Source of the DNA: Chryseolinea soli
GTDB lineage: Bacteria; Bacteroidota; Bacteroidia; Cytophagales; Cyclobacteriaceae
Direction: 5' to 3'
Length of the DNA stretch: 64,000 bases
Assembly (NCBI RefSeq): GCF_003589925.1
Contig: NZ_CP032382.1
Span: 6,944,001-7,008,000 of the forward strand
A program made the position numbers and the translations under genes. The notes beneath the pieces are model-generated. The model had not been told where the DNA came from, made no database searches, and worked only from the letters and a program-made list of their open reading frames with translations. Shown piece after piece: positions 25,175 to 35,000 of this stretch (positions within the stretch are counted from its first letter, which is position 1; each line of letters begins with the position of its first letter).

Positions 25175-27019
25175 TTATTCTTCTTGTAACACAGCGTTCT
25201 GCACCGGCACGGTCAAGGCCACCGTTGTGCCCTGACCCGGGGCGGATTGAATGTCGAGTTTTCCATTGATGTACTCGGTGCGCTCATACATATTGAAAAA
25301 CCCTCTCCCCGATTCAATGTTCATGCTGCGTGCTTCCACAATGCGCGCGTCAAAACCTTTGCCTTCATCTTTCACCACGATGAGCAACTGTTGCTCGTTG
25401 TGCTGCAACACCACTTCGATGGTGTCGGCGCCGGAGTATTTAATGGCGTTGTTGATGGCCTCCTGGATGATGCGGAAGATGTTGTTCTCCACCTTCTGGG
25501 GCAGACGCTCCATTTCGCCCGTCGTTTTATAGACCAGCTTGATATCGGTGAGCTTCGCGATCTCGTGGATAAACACTTTCAGCGCCGCTTGCAGGCCATA
25601 GTCGCCCAGCACTGTGGGCTTGAGGTTGAACGTGACGCGCCGCACTTCTTTGATCACGTCCTTGATGAGGTGGTCGGCATCGGCGATCTTCTGGCTGGCG
25701 GTCTTCCCTTCTTTGACATCGATGGATTCGATCTGGTATTTGAGCGACGTAAGCATTTGCCCGATGCCGTCGTGAATGTCCATCGCGATGCGCTTGCGCT
25801 CTTCCTCCTGTCCTTCGAGGATCAACACCGACCGGAACTTTTGCTGGTTGATGGTCTTCTCGATCTCGGCGCGGTTCTTCCGGTTCATGCGTTGTTCGGC
25901 CAGCTTGCGGTCGGTCATGTCGCTTCCCAGCACCATCAGTTCTTCTACATTTCCTTGCATGCCGAGCACGGGTTGAATGACCAGGGCCACCCAACATTCC
26001 CGCGTCGCCCCCTGGAAGCGCAGCTCTCCGTGCCACGCGCTTCCCTCCGAGACCAGGTCCACTACTTCGTCCATCCAATCGCCGGCGAGCGCCATGCCCT
26101 GAAAGAGGTCGCTGAGGCGGTGTGCGTGATCGACGGCCGGTTGTCCCACCAAGAGCGTGAACGCCTCCGAAACAAAGGTCACGTTCCCGCCGTGGTCGGC
26201 CTTGGCATAGAGACGCGGATTCTCCACGGGTTCGTGGATCGTCGAAAGTTGTTCATAGGATTTTTCCAGCGAAGCATACAACGCGCCCACTTCCGTGAGC
26301 AGCTTGCGCGAATTCTTTTCCGATGCCCTCAACTTGTTCACCGTGCGGCTCACCTGCCGGGCCGTGGGCCGGAAGATGAACAACACCTCGAGCGTGATCA
26401 CAAACAAGGACACAAACAAGAGCAGATATTCCATGCGCCGCAGCGAGTCGATCTTTTGGCCGGCCTCCTTTGCGTATTGCCGCACCAATACATCCATGCC
26501 GGAAAGAAAACGGCCTTCTTGATTTAGGATGATCTGTATATCGTTGTCGAGCGCCGACAAACTTGTCAACGGGTCGGTCGCTAAAAGCGCGCTGATGCGG
26601 GTGGCGCTTTCGTAAAGTTTGGTGAAGGGATCATAGATCTCTTTGAACAAGCCGGTCACGGTCGGGCTATTGTTGCCGGGAAGGTGCAGACTGTCGTTGC
26701 CTTCCTGGAGTCCTTCCTGGGAGATCTTCCAAAGATGCGCGGCTTCCTGCAAGTTGACGCGAAGGGTGTTTCGTTCCTTTTCGGTTTGGTCAGCTTTTAG
26801 GAGCAACACCGTTTTGGCGATCTTCTGGCTCAGCATGCGCTGCTTGCCGGCCACGTTCACCACCTGCGAGTCGCTCAGTTGATCGTGCAAATGCTGCTGG
26901 ATCAACACCTGTCCCACAATCGAAATAATGGCAATAGCACTCAACGCCAGGATATACCACGTACCCAGGCGGCTGAATTTTATCCTCGAATTGGCCCCAG
27001 ACTGAAGATTTAAGTGCAT
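25175..27019 (-). CDS. NarX-like nitrate/nitrite sensor histidine kinase
   Basis: This 614-residue kinase has a first helix near residues 20-40. A periplasmic helical sensor begins with a P-box-like segment at residues 52-70 (QVVNVAGKQRMLSQKIAKT), which binds nitrate in NarX/PilJ-type domains. The second membrane helix is near 200-215 (YLLLFVSLFVITLEVLFIF), followed by a cytoplasmic linker and a PAS domain at about 265-370. The HisKA_3 box (RIAMDIHDGIGQMLTSLKYQ) and HATPase domain (FRIIQEAINNAIKYSGA, VKDEGKGFDAR) complete it. It forms a pair with the regulator 28 bp downstream. It lies between the transporter operon and nirBD, as expected for the nitrate sensor of this module. Confidence 0.92.
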   Translation of the reverse strand: MHLNLQSGANSRIKFSRLGTWYILALSAIAIISIVGQVLIQQHLHDQLSDSQVVNVAGKQRMLSQKIAKTVLLLKADQTEKERNTLRVNLQEAAHLWKISQEGLQEGNDSLHLPGNNSPTVTGLFKEIYDPFTKLYESATRISALLATDPLTSLSALDNDIQIILNQEGRFLSGMDVLVRQYAKEAGQKIDSLRRMEYLLLFVSLFVITLEVLFIFRPTARQVSRTVNKLRASEKNSRKLLTEVGALYASLEKSYEQLSTIHEPVENPRLYAKADHGGNVTFVSEAFTLLVGQPAVDHAHRLSDLFQGMALAGDWMDEVVDLVSEGSAWHGELRFQGATRECWVALVIQPVLGMQGNVEELMVLGSDMTDRKLAEQRMNRKNRAEIEKTINQQKFRSVLILEGQEEERKRIAMDIHDGIGQMLTSLKYQIESIDVKEGKTASQKIADADHLIKDVIKEVRRVTFNLKPTVLGDYGLQAALKVFIHEIAKLTDIKLVYKTTGEMERLPQKVENNIFRIIQEAINNAIKYSGADTIEVVLQHNEQQLLIVVKDEGKGFDARIVEARSMNIESGRGFFNMYERTEYINGKLDIQSAPGQGTTVALTVPVQNAVLQEE

Positions 27020-27081
27020 ATACGTAGCAATTTACGCAAAATCTAGTCGCTATTTACTTAGCTGTACATACTAATAAATAA

Positions 27082-27118
27082 AGTGCCGCCCTGTCCTGAG
27101 GCGGCACTACCCCTAACG
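27082..27118 (-). terminator. Rho-independent terminator of the nirBD unit
   Basis: A hairpin with 9-bp arms (AGTGCCGCC/GGCGGCACT, 27082-27108) lies 48 bp past the nirD stop. On the minus strand it is followed by TTTATTTATT. It separates nirBD from the sensor kinase gene. Confidence 0.75.
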
Positions 27119-27155
27119 GATATTAACCTAAACCAAATAAAAACCTAACGATACT

Positions 27156-27536
27156 CTATCGGGCGAATCCTATGTAAACAAAACCATCCTCCACCTTCAC
27201 GGGAAAGACGGCGAGTTTTTCTTCTGTGGCATTGATGCATTCGCCGTTGCGCAGCGAAAATGTTTTCTTGTGAAAGGGACACGCCACCTTGGGCTCTTCC
27301 CCGGCCGAACCGATCATGCCCCGCGACAACACCATCTGCATCTTATGCGGGCAGAGGTTCTGACAGGCATACCATTCGTTGCGTCTTGAAAAATTGAAGA
27401 CGGCAATTTGCTGGTCCTTGTATTTCACGCAGGCCCCTCCATTCTCCGGGAAGTCGATCGTGCGGGCGGCTTTATACCATACTTTGATGTCGCTTTCGGT
27501 GGTGGCCAGCGAGCGGATGTCGTTCAGTATTTCCAT
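27156..27536 (-). CDS. nirD: Nitrite reductase small subunit (Rieske-type)
   Basis: The 126-residue NirD-type protein has Rieske-like fold motifs (QIAVFNFSRRNEWYACQNLCPHKMQMVLSRG, KVACPFHKKTFSLRNGECIN). CPHK and CPFHKK preserve the Cys-X-His pairs that bind [2Fe-2S] in Rieske proteins, whereas many NirD subunits have lost them. It lies 9 bp after nirB and would complete the NADH-dependent assimilatory nitrite reductase. Confidence 0.93.
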   Translation of the reverse strand: MEILNDIRSLATTESDIKVWYKAARTIDFPENGGACVKYKDQQIAVFNFSRRNEWYACQNLCPHKMQMVLSRGMIGSAGEEPKVACPFHKKTFSLRNGECINATEEKLAVFPVKVEDGFVYIGFAR

Positions 27537-27545
27537 TCGTTCTTT

Positions 27546-30038
27546 TTATTTTTTATTCCAGTCGGGCGGGCATTTCTGTCCGCGCATTTCCACGAACGAC
27601 AGCGTGCTGTCGGTGCTGTCTTCGTTGATAAAGTGTTTGAATTGGGCGCGCAAGGCAGGATCTTCCACCACCTTTTTCCATTCGCAGGCATAGTTGGCGA
27701 TGAGTTCGGCCATTTCTTTTTCCAGTGCTTCGCCGATGCCGAGGCTGTCGTTCACGATCACGTCGCGCAGGTATTCAAGACCGCCTTCCATTTTGTTGAG
27801 CCAGGTGGCCGTGCGGGTGAGCGGGTCGGCGGTGCGGATGTAGAACATGAGGAAGCGGTCCACCAATTTCACGCAAGTGTCGGTGTCCACGTCGGTCACC
27901 AGCAGCTTGGCGTGTTGGGGGCGCGATCCGCCGTTGCCACACACATAGAGGTTCCAGCCTTTCTCGGTGGCGATGATGCCAAAGTCTTTCGATTGTGCCT
28001 CGGCACATTCCCGGATACATCCCGACACAGCGCCTTTCAATTTATGCGGGGCACGCAATCCCTTGTAACGGTCTTCGATGAAGATGGCGAACGACACGGA
28101 GTCTTGCACCCCATAGCGGCACCACGTCGAGCCTACGCAACTTTTGATGGTGCGCAAGGCCTTGCCATAGGCATGGCCGCTTTCAAAACCTTCGTCGATC
28201 AGTTCTTCCCAGATCTCAGGCAACTGGTCCACGCGGGCACCAAACATGTCGATGCGCTGGCCGCCGGTGATCTTGGTGTAGAGTCCATATTTTTCGGCGA
28301 TGCGCCCAATGGCCATCAGCTTCTGTGGCGTGATCTCGCCCCCGGCAATGCGCGGCACTACCGAATAGGTACCCCCGCGTTGAATGTTCGCCAGGAACCT
28401 GTCGTTGGTGTCCTGGATGGTTGCCTGCGACACGATGAGTTCGTTCCACACGCTGGCCAGCACCGAGGCCACCAGCGGCTTGCACACTTCGCAGCCATCG
28501 CCTTTGCCATGACTGTCCAGCAGGGCGTCGTAAGTTTTTATATTTTTTATCTTGACGATATCGTAAAGTTCCTGGCGCGTGTAGTCGAAGTGTTCGCAGA
28601 TGGATTTTTTCACCGTATGTCCCAGCGATTCCAGGGTGATCTTGAGGATGTCGTTCACCATCGGTGTGCAACCGCCGCAGCCGGTGCAGGCTTTGGTCGA
28701 GCGCTTGAGGTCGTCGAGGGTCTTCACACCCTTTTCGGTGATCTGGAACACGAGGTCACCTTTCGTGATGTTTTCGCAGGCACAGATCTGGGCTGAGTCG
28801 GGCAGGTTCTTCACCCCCGCGCCCTCTTCGCCTTTGCCCGGCGCTCCAATGATCAGTGACTCGGGCTGTGCCGGCAGTGGCATCTTGTTGGCGGCCATCT
28901 GGTGAAACAGGTTGTATTGCTTGGCGTCGCCTACGAGGATGCCGCCCAACAGGTGTTTTCCATCGGCAGAAATGTTGATGCGCTTATACACCCCGTTGTG
29001 TTTGTCCTGGAAGGCAATGGGAATGCATCCCGGTGTTTCCCCCAGGGCATCGCCAAAGCTGCCCACATCCACCCCCATCAGCTTGAGCTTGGTCGACATG
29101 TCGAAGCCCTGGAACGTTTTGGAGAAATCGCCGGCGATCTGACGCACCACGATGTCGGCCATTTCATAGCCTGGGGCCACCAAGCCATAGACCATGTTGC
29201 TGTGGACGGCCACTTCGCCGATGGCAAAAATATTTTCGTCGTTGGTTTGCAAAAAGTCATTCACCACTACGCCACCGCGCGGGTGCACCTCGAGGCCACA
29301 CCCTTTTGCCACTTCGTCGCGGGGACGGATACCGGCCGAGATCACCAGCATTTCGATGGGGAGAAACGAGCCGTCCACAAATTCAAGACCGTCCAGCTTG
29401 CCGTTACCGGCGATCTCCTTGGTACTCTTATTCAGGTGAACCACAATGCCGAGTTGTGAGAGCTTGTGTTGTAAGATAACCGAACCTTGCTCGTCGAGTT
29501 GCCGGGGCATCAGACGCGGGGCGAACTCCACGATGTGCGTCTCCAATCCCAGGTCCACCAGTGCTTTGCCGGCTTCAAGACCCAACAGTCCTCCTCCCAA
29601 CACGGCGGCGCGGCTCACTTTCTTTCCGTAGTCAATGATCTGGTTCAGGTCTTCAATGGTGCGATACACAAACACGCCGTCGCGCTCCACGCCTTTCACG
29701 TTGGGCACGAAGGGACTGGACCCTGTGGCCAGCACCAGGTAATCATAGCGATCGGTCTTGCCCGTGTGCGTGGTGATCGTTTTTTGTTGCCGGTCTATTT
29801 CCGTTACCAGCTCGCCGGTGTGCAATACAATATGGTGTTCTTCATACCACGACGCCGGCGCCATCAAAAGGTCTTCGGCCGTTTTGCCGGAGAAAAAGCT
29901 GCTGAGGTGCACCCGGTCATAGGCCGGCCTCGGCTCCTCTCCATAGACGATCACTTCGGCGGCCACCCCTTGCTTACGTAGTTTTTCACAAAACTTGTAG
30001 CCGACCATTCCATTCCCTACGACGATGATACGTTTCAT
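27546..30038 (-). CDS. nirB: NAD(P)H-dependent assimilatory nitrite reductase large subunit
   Basis: The 830-residue cytoplasmic enzyme reduces nitrite to ammonium. From the N-terminus it has an FAD/NAD module (RIIVVGNGMVGYKFCEKL, AAVLGGGLLGLEAGKAL, ENIFAIGEVAVH), then BFD-type [2Fe-2S] segments (CACENITKGDL, CTGCGGC). The ferredoxin-like half domain and siroheme/4Fe-4S domain follow, with CVGSTWC and GCIREC as cluster ligands. The ATG at 30038 was preferred over the upstream one at 30098, which would add residues with no family match. It is co-transcribed with nirD and divergent from the SUMT gene. Two TTACGTA palindromes lie between them. Confidence 0.96.
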   Translation of the reverse strand: MKRIIVVGNGMVGYKFCEKLRKQGVAAEVIVYGEEPRPAYDRVHLSSFFSGKTAEDLLMAPASWYEEHHIVLHTGELVTEIDRQQKTITTHTGKTDRYDYLVLATGSSPFVPNVKGVERDGVFVYRTIEDLNQIIDYGKKVSRAAVLGGGLLGLEAGKALVDLGLETHIVEFAPRLMPRQLDEQGSVILQHKLSQLGIVVHLNKSTKEIAGNGKLDGLEFVDGSFLPIEMLVISAGIRPRDEVAKGCGLEVHPRGGVVVNDFLQTNDENIFAIGEVAVHSNMVYGLVAPGYEMADIVVRQIAGDFSKTFQGFDMSTKLKLMGVDVGSFGDALGETPGCIPIAFQDKHNGVYKRINISADGKHLLGGILVGDAKQYNLFHQMAANKMPLPAQPESLIIGAPGKGEEGAGVKNLPDSAQICACENITKGDLVFQITEKGVKTLDDLKRSTKACTGCGGCTPMVNDILKITLESLGHTVKKSICEHFDYTRQELYDIVKIKNIKTYDALLDSHGKGDGCEVCKPLVASVLASVWNELIVSQATIQDTNDRFLANIQRGGTYSVVPRIAGGEITPQKLMAIGRIAEKYGLYTKITGGQRIDMFGARVDQLPEIWEELIDEGFESGHAYGKALRTIKSCVGSTWCRYGVQDSVSFAIFIEDRYKGLRAPHKLKGAVSGCIRECAEAQSKDFGIIATEKGWNLYVCGNGGSRPQHAKLLVTDVDTDTCVKLVDRFLMFYIRTADPLTRTATWLNKMEGGLEYLRDVIVNDSLGIGEALEKEMAELIANYACEWKKVVEDPALRAQFKHFINEDSTDSTLSFVEMRGQKCPPDWNKK

Positions 30039-30070
30039 TGCAAACGATTTAAGTAATAAATGGACAAATA

Positions 30071-30088
30071 TTACGTAATAATACGTAT
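30071..30088. promoter_or_regulatory. Candidate nitrate-regulator operator, TTACGTA-N4-TACGTAT
   Basis: A 7-4-7 inverted repeat (spacer ATAA) with one mismatch in the last base, located 33 bp upstream of the nirB start. It has the same arms as the sites near the nitrate transporter, so nirB and the transporter probably share a regulator. Confidence 0.68.
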
Positions 30089-30112
30089 TTATAGACATGC
30101 TTTACAAATATT

Positions 30113-30130
30113 TTACGTATTATTACGTAA
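30113..30130. promoter_or_regulatory. Candidate nitrate-regulator operator, TTACGTA-N4-TACGTAA
   Basis: A perfect 7-4-7 inverted repeat with spacer TTAT, 14 bp upstream of the SUMT start and 75 bp upstream of nirB. It is centred 42 bp from the neighbouring site at 30071, about four DNA turns. It could serve both divergent genes. Confidence 0.68.
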
Positions 30131-30143
30131 ATATTTTAAACCT

Positions 30144-30917
30144 ATGGTCAAGGAAAGAAAGGTGATCATTATGGGAGCCGGCCCTGGCGATCCGGACCTG
30201 ATCTCTGTTAAAGGCGTGAAAGCCCTGCAACAAGCCGATGTCGTTTTATACGATGCTCTGGTGGCGCCTGAGCTATTGCAATACGCTGCACCCCAGTGCA
30301 AGCGTGTGTTTGTCGGGAAGCGAAAAGGCAAAAAGGAATTTTCACAAGACGAGATCAACCAACTCATTGTCTTTTATGCCATCCGCCACACGTGCGTCGT
30401 ACGATTAAAAGGTGGAGATCCCTTTGTGTTTGGCAGAGGGCATGAAGAGCTGGCCTATGTCACGCGGCGTGGGCTGACGGCCGAGATCATCCCCGGCATC
30501 TCCAGCGCCTTGGCTGCGCCAGCGTCGGTGGGCATTCCCCTCACCAAGCGCGGTGTGAATGAAAGTTTTTGGGTGGTCACGGGCACCTTGTCTTCGGGGG
30601 AGATCGGCCATGACCTTTTCCTGGCGGCGCAATCATCGGCCACGGTGGTCGTGCTGATGGGCATGTCGCAACTGCCGGAGATCGCTGCGCTCATCAGCAA
30701 GGAGCGTTCACCCGATGAGCCCATGGCCATCATTCAAAATGCCACCACCCTAAGTGAAAAAAGTATTACCGCCTGTGCCTCGACCATTGTAGCGGAAGCC
30801 GCACTTCAAGAGATTGGAACACCTGCCGTGATCGTGATCGGCAAAGTAGTGGCCGAACGTTTGCCACAGGTAACATCATTTGTTTCTGTACACGCTGTAA
30901 AACCCTTAACACGCTAA
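30144..30917 (+). CDS. cobA: Uroporphyrinogen-III C-methyltransferase (SUMT) for siroheme
   Basis: The 257-residue enzyme adds two methyl groups to uroporphyrinogen III using S-adenosylmethionine, giving precorrin-2 for siroheme, the cofactor of NirB. Family motifs are VIIMGAGPGDPDLISVKGVKAL, VVLYDALVAPELL, RLKGGDPFVFGRGHEEL and VVLMGMSQLPEI. The ATG at 30144 fits the family N-terminus; the open frame extends 28 codons further upstream through operator DNA. It is divergent from nirB and 3 bp upstream of the nitrate-reductase-associated gene, so it belongs to the nitrate regulon. No ferrochelatase/dehydrogenase domain is fused. Confidence 0.95.
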   Translation: MVKERKVIIMGAGPGDPDLISVKGVKALQQADVVLYDALVAPELLQYAAPQCKRVFVGKRKGKKEFSQDEINQLIVFYAIRHTCVVRLKGGDPFVFGRGHEELAYVTRRGLTAEIIPGISSALAAPASVGIPLTKRGVNESFWVVTGTLSSGEIGHDLFLAAQSSATVVVLMGMSQLPEIAALISKERSPDEPMAIIQNATTLSEKSITACASTIVAEAALQEIGTPAVIVIGKVVAERLPQVTSFVSVHAVKPLTR

Positions 30918-30920
30918 ACC

Positions 30921-31418
30921 ATGACCGCGCTCGCCATCGAATATTTCAAGTTTGAAGAAGATTTCGTCGAAGACAACGTCCGGTGCATCCCCATGATCGT
31001 CCGTTTCAAGCTCGACGCTTGCGGGGTGAAGTTAAAGCTGGCGGAGTGGAGCAAGTTTTCACCCGAAGAACGGGAAGCGCTTGCTGTGGCGCCTTGTCAC
31101 TCCGAAGAACAAACCGATCGCTATCGCAGCTACCTGCAACACCTCATCTGGTGGCGCACCGGCAACAAAGCCACGCCCATCGCCATCGGCGAAAATCCAC
31201 CGTGGTCAGTACTGTCGTCGATACCGGAACTGCTCGCAAAAAAACTTTATGAATGTGGTCATGCGCTTTCGCTGGCGCAGTGGCAAGGGCTCAGCACGCT
31301 GCAGCGTTTTGCTTTGTTGAAGCTGAGCAGTTCAGGTCACGAGCACAAGAACCTCGCGAAAGCCCTGCAGGAATTCAACCTGGTTAGAGACCCGGTGGCA
31401 GTTGGTGCGGATAATTGA
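30921..31418 (+). CDS. Nitrate-reductase-associated protein
   Basis: The 165-residue soluble protein matches the small conserved family found next to assimilatory nitrate reductase genes in cyanobacteria and Bacteroidota. Visible segments are YFKFEEDFVEDNVRCIPMIVRFKLD, LIWWRTGNKATPIAI and LARALSLAQWQGLSTLQRFALLKLS-like helices. Its biochemical role is unknown; an assembly or regulatory function for the reductase has been suggested by context only. It follows the SUMT gene by 3 bp. Its 3' end overlaps the convergent mobA by 35 bp. Confidence 0.87.
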   Translation: MTALAIEYFKFEEDFVEDNVRCIPMIVRFKLDACGVKLKLAEWSKFSPEEREALAVAPCHSEEQTDRYRSYLQHLIWWRTGNKATPIAIGENPPWSVLSSIPELLAKKLYECGHALSLAQWQGLSTLQRFALLKLSSSGHEHKNLAKALQEFNLVRDPVAVGADN

Positions 31419-31947
31419 TATTTTCAAAAAGGGTCAGATCCTCCACCACGATATGCTTCACTTTGGGTGAACGCAAAAAAGACCGCGGGCTGATGTTTCC
31501 TTCCTGCGCATTTTCCAACAAAAGGGAGAACGCCGCGGGCTCCCAAAGACTGAGCAGCGGTTCGGGGGCATTTTCTTGTGGGTTAAGAAAACAGGTGGCC
31601 AAACGGTTTGGGTCGCGCTGTGAAAGCAGGGTTTGGAGGGCCCGGGAGGTCACGTTGGGCATATCGACGGCCACGACCAGCCAGGCTTTGTCCGGGTGCA
31701 GGGCGAAGGCGCTGAGAATGCCGTTGACGGGTCCGCCAAAATCATAGCGATCGGGCAGCGGATTCAGGTGTTTGGGAATTTCCTGCTCTTTGCGACAAGA
31801 AGTAAATACGTTGTCGCAACACTCCGATAACAAATCGAATACGTATTCGCGTTGTGGCTTACCCCCATGGTAGGCGATCAGGGATTTGTCTTTCCCCATG
31901 CGCGTGCTTTTGCCGCCAGAGAGAACCAGGCCGTTGGGGATGTTCAT
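31384..31947 (-). CDS. mobA: Molybdenum cofactor guanylyltransferase
   Basis: The 187-residue MobA-type nucleotidyltransferase attaches GMP to molybdopterin to make the MGD cofactor required by nitrate reductase. It shows the Rossmann-type start NGLVLSGGKSTRMGKDKSLIAYHG, then RYDFGGPVNGILSAF and VVAVDMPNVTSRALQTLL. The start at 31947 puts the GG-x-STRMG loop near residue 11, as usual; an upstream in-frame ATG at 32034 would add 29 unrelated residues. It is convergent with the nitrate-reductase-associated gene, sharing 35 bp of 3' sequence. Confidence 0.93.
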   Translation of the reverse strand: MNIPNGLVLSGGKSTRMGKDKSLIAYHGGKPQREYVFDLLSECCDNVFTSCRKEQEIPKHLNPLPDRYDFGGPVNGILSAFALHPDKAWLVVAVDMPNVTSRALQTLLSQRDPNRLATCFLNPQENAPEPLLSLWEPAAFSLLLENAQEGNISPRSFLRSPKVKHIVVEDLTLFENINYPHQLPPGL

Positions 31948-32096
31948 GGTGTTAATAAACGCATGTTCTTCTTCTCCTGCAAGTCCGGGGCCCGTCCGAA
32001 TACGTTGCCGCGCCGCGGAATCCGGCCACGTCATAACACTCCTTTCATATAAAAATCCCCGTTTTTTAGGCCTCGCCGTTGTACCTTCGCCTTACG

Positions 32097-35000
32097 ATGA
32101 ATATTTCTGAGCTCAGCTTGAAGCGGCCTGTGCTGGCCGTGGTGATGAACGTGATCATTGTGATCTTTGGCGCCATCGGGTTTTCATTCCTGGGCGTAAG
32201 GGACTACCCTGCCATCGATCCACCCAACATCAGCGTCCGCACCTCTTATTCGGGCGCGAACGCCGATATTATCGAATCCCAGATCACCGAGCCCCTCGAG
32301 AAATCCATCAACGGCATCGCCGGCATCAAGAACATCTCCTCCAATTCCAGCCAGGGCGTCAGCAGCATCAACATCGAGTTCAATCTCGGCGTTGACCTCG
32401 AGGCAGCGGCCAACGACGTGCGCGACAAAGTTTCGCAGGCCATGCGCCAGCTGCCGCAAGATTTGGATGCACCACCCGAAGTATCGAAGGCAGATGCCGG
32501 TTCGGATTATATTATCTCGGTCTCGGTTCAGAGCAACGCGCGCAATCAACTCGAGCTCACGGAGTACGCCACAAACATCCTCATGGAACGGTTTCAAACC
32601 ATTCCGGGTGTGAGCTACGTTCGCATCTTGGGTGAAAAGAAATACGCCATGCGAATCTGGCTTGATCCCAGTAAACTCACGGCTTACAGCCTTACCCCAC
32701 TGGACGTGCTGGACGCGTTGAACAAAGAGAACGTGGAACTGCCCTCGGGAAAAATTGCGGGCGACGCCACGGAACTTACCGTGCGCACCTTCGGCCGCTT
32801 GTTTACTGAAGACGACTTCAACAACGTACGCATCAAGACCGGGCCCGCCGGCTCCATTCGCTTGCGCGATGTAGGCAGCGCTGTGTTAGGACCTGAAAAC
32901 GAAGAGATCATGCTCAAAGGCCGGCTGGTGCCCATGATCGGCGTAGCCCTCATCCCCCTGCCCGGTTCGAATTATGTAGAGATCGCCGACGAATTTTACA
33001 AGCGCCTGGATAAGATCAAAAAAGAAGTTCCCGATGACATTACGCTGACGATCGCCACCGATCAAACGATCTTCATCACACGCTCTATACACGAAGTACA
33101 GGAGACACTCATCCTATCCTTCCTGCTGGTCGTGCTGATCGTTTTCTTATTCTTTAGAGATTTCATCATCGCCATACGTCCGCTGATCGATATCCCCGTG
33201 TCACTCATTGCCACTTTTTTTATTATGTACGTGGCGGGCTTTTCCATCAACGTACTCACCATGCTGGGCATCGTATTGGCCACGGGATTGGTAGTGGACG
33301 ACGGGATTGTGGTGACGGAGAATATTTACAAGAAGCTTGAAGGCGGCATGAACAAGTTCAAGGCGGCCCGCGAAGGATCGAAGGAAATTTATTTTGCCGT
33401 CATCTCCACGTCCATCACCCTGGCCGTGGTGTTTCTGCCCATCATCTTCATGCAGGGCTTTGTCGGACGTTTGTTCAGGGAGTTCGGCTTTGTGGTGGCC
33501 GGCGCCGTGTTGATCTCTTGCTTTGTGTCGCTGACGTTGACCCCCGTGCTCAGTGTGAAGCTGACGCGCGATCACCGGAAAAAAACCAGGTTCTACACGC
33601 TGACCGAACCGCTTTTCAACGGCATGGAGAACGGCTACCGCCGATCGCTCGCCGCCTTCATGAAAGTTCGTTGGGTAGGCATCGTGATCATCCTCCTCTG
33701 CGTAGTCGGGTCCTACTTTATGATCAAAGTGTTGCCTTCGGAGCTGGCGCCCCTGGAAGACCGCAATCAATTTCGGATGACGGTTTCGGCGCCGGAAGGT
33801 ATGTCGTTCGAATACATGGACAAGTACATCGACGGCCTGACGGAATTTGTCATGGACTCCGTCCCCGAAGCAAACATCGTTTACTCCATGGCGGGCAGTG
33901 CAGGCGGAGGAAGTACCGGCGGGGTCAATAGCGGATTTGTACGCACATTTCTGAACGACCCCAACGAGCGCCAGCGTTCGCAGCAAGACGTTGTGAACAT
34001 GATCAACCGAAATCTTTATCGGTTTCCGGCGGGCAAGGCATTTGTCGCACAGGAGCAAACCATTTCCACGAACCGCCGCGCCGGCCAACCGGTGCAGTTC
34101 GTGATCCAAAACAATAACTTTGAAAAGCTGACGGCCGCCCTGCCCAAATTCCTGGAGGCCGCCGGCAACAATCCCACGCTGCTGGGCGTGGATACGGATC
34201 TCAAATTTAACAAGCCCGAACTCCGCATCGTCATCAACCGCCTCAAAGCCACCGAACTCGGGGTGAGCGTGGCCGACATTTCGGAGACACTACGGTTGGC
34301 CTATAGCAACCTGCGCTTTGGCTACTTCACCAAAGACGGCAAGCAATACCAGGTGATTGGCCAGGTGGACCGCATCAACCGCGACGAACCCGACGACCTC
34401 AAGGCCCTCTTTGTCCGCACCACCTCGGGCGATCTCATCTCGCTCGATAACGTGGTCACCATCGAAGAATCCACCACACCCCCGGCCCTCTATCACTTCA
34501 ACCGCTATCGCTCCGCCACCATCTCGTCTGGCCTGGCCCCGGGCAAAACCATCGGCGACGGCGTGAAAGCGATGCAGGAAATCGCCACCACCGTGTTGGA
34601 CGACAGCTTCACCACCTCGCTCAGCGGCTCGTCGCGCGACTACGCCGAAAGCTCGAGCAACACGGCCTTTGCCTTTGTGCTGGCCTTGGTGCTCATCTAT
34701 CTCTTGCTGGCTGCCCAATTTGAAAGTTATATCGATCCGTTTGTGATCATGCTCACGGTGCCCCTGGCCATGACCGGAGCCTTCCTGGCCCTGCTCCTCT
34801 TCGGACAAACCATCAACATCTTCTCGGAGATCGGCATCATCATGCTCATCGGCCTGGTCACCAAAAACGGGATCCTCATTGTGGAATTCGCCAACCAAAA
34901 ACGCGAAGAAGGCATGAACAAACTCGAGGCCGTGATCGAGGCCTCCAAGCTAAGGCTCCGTCCCATCCTAATGACAAGCCTCGCCATGGCGTTGGGGTCT

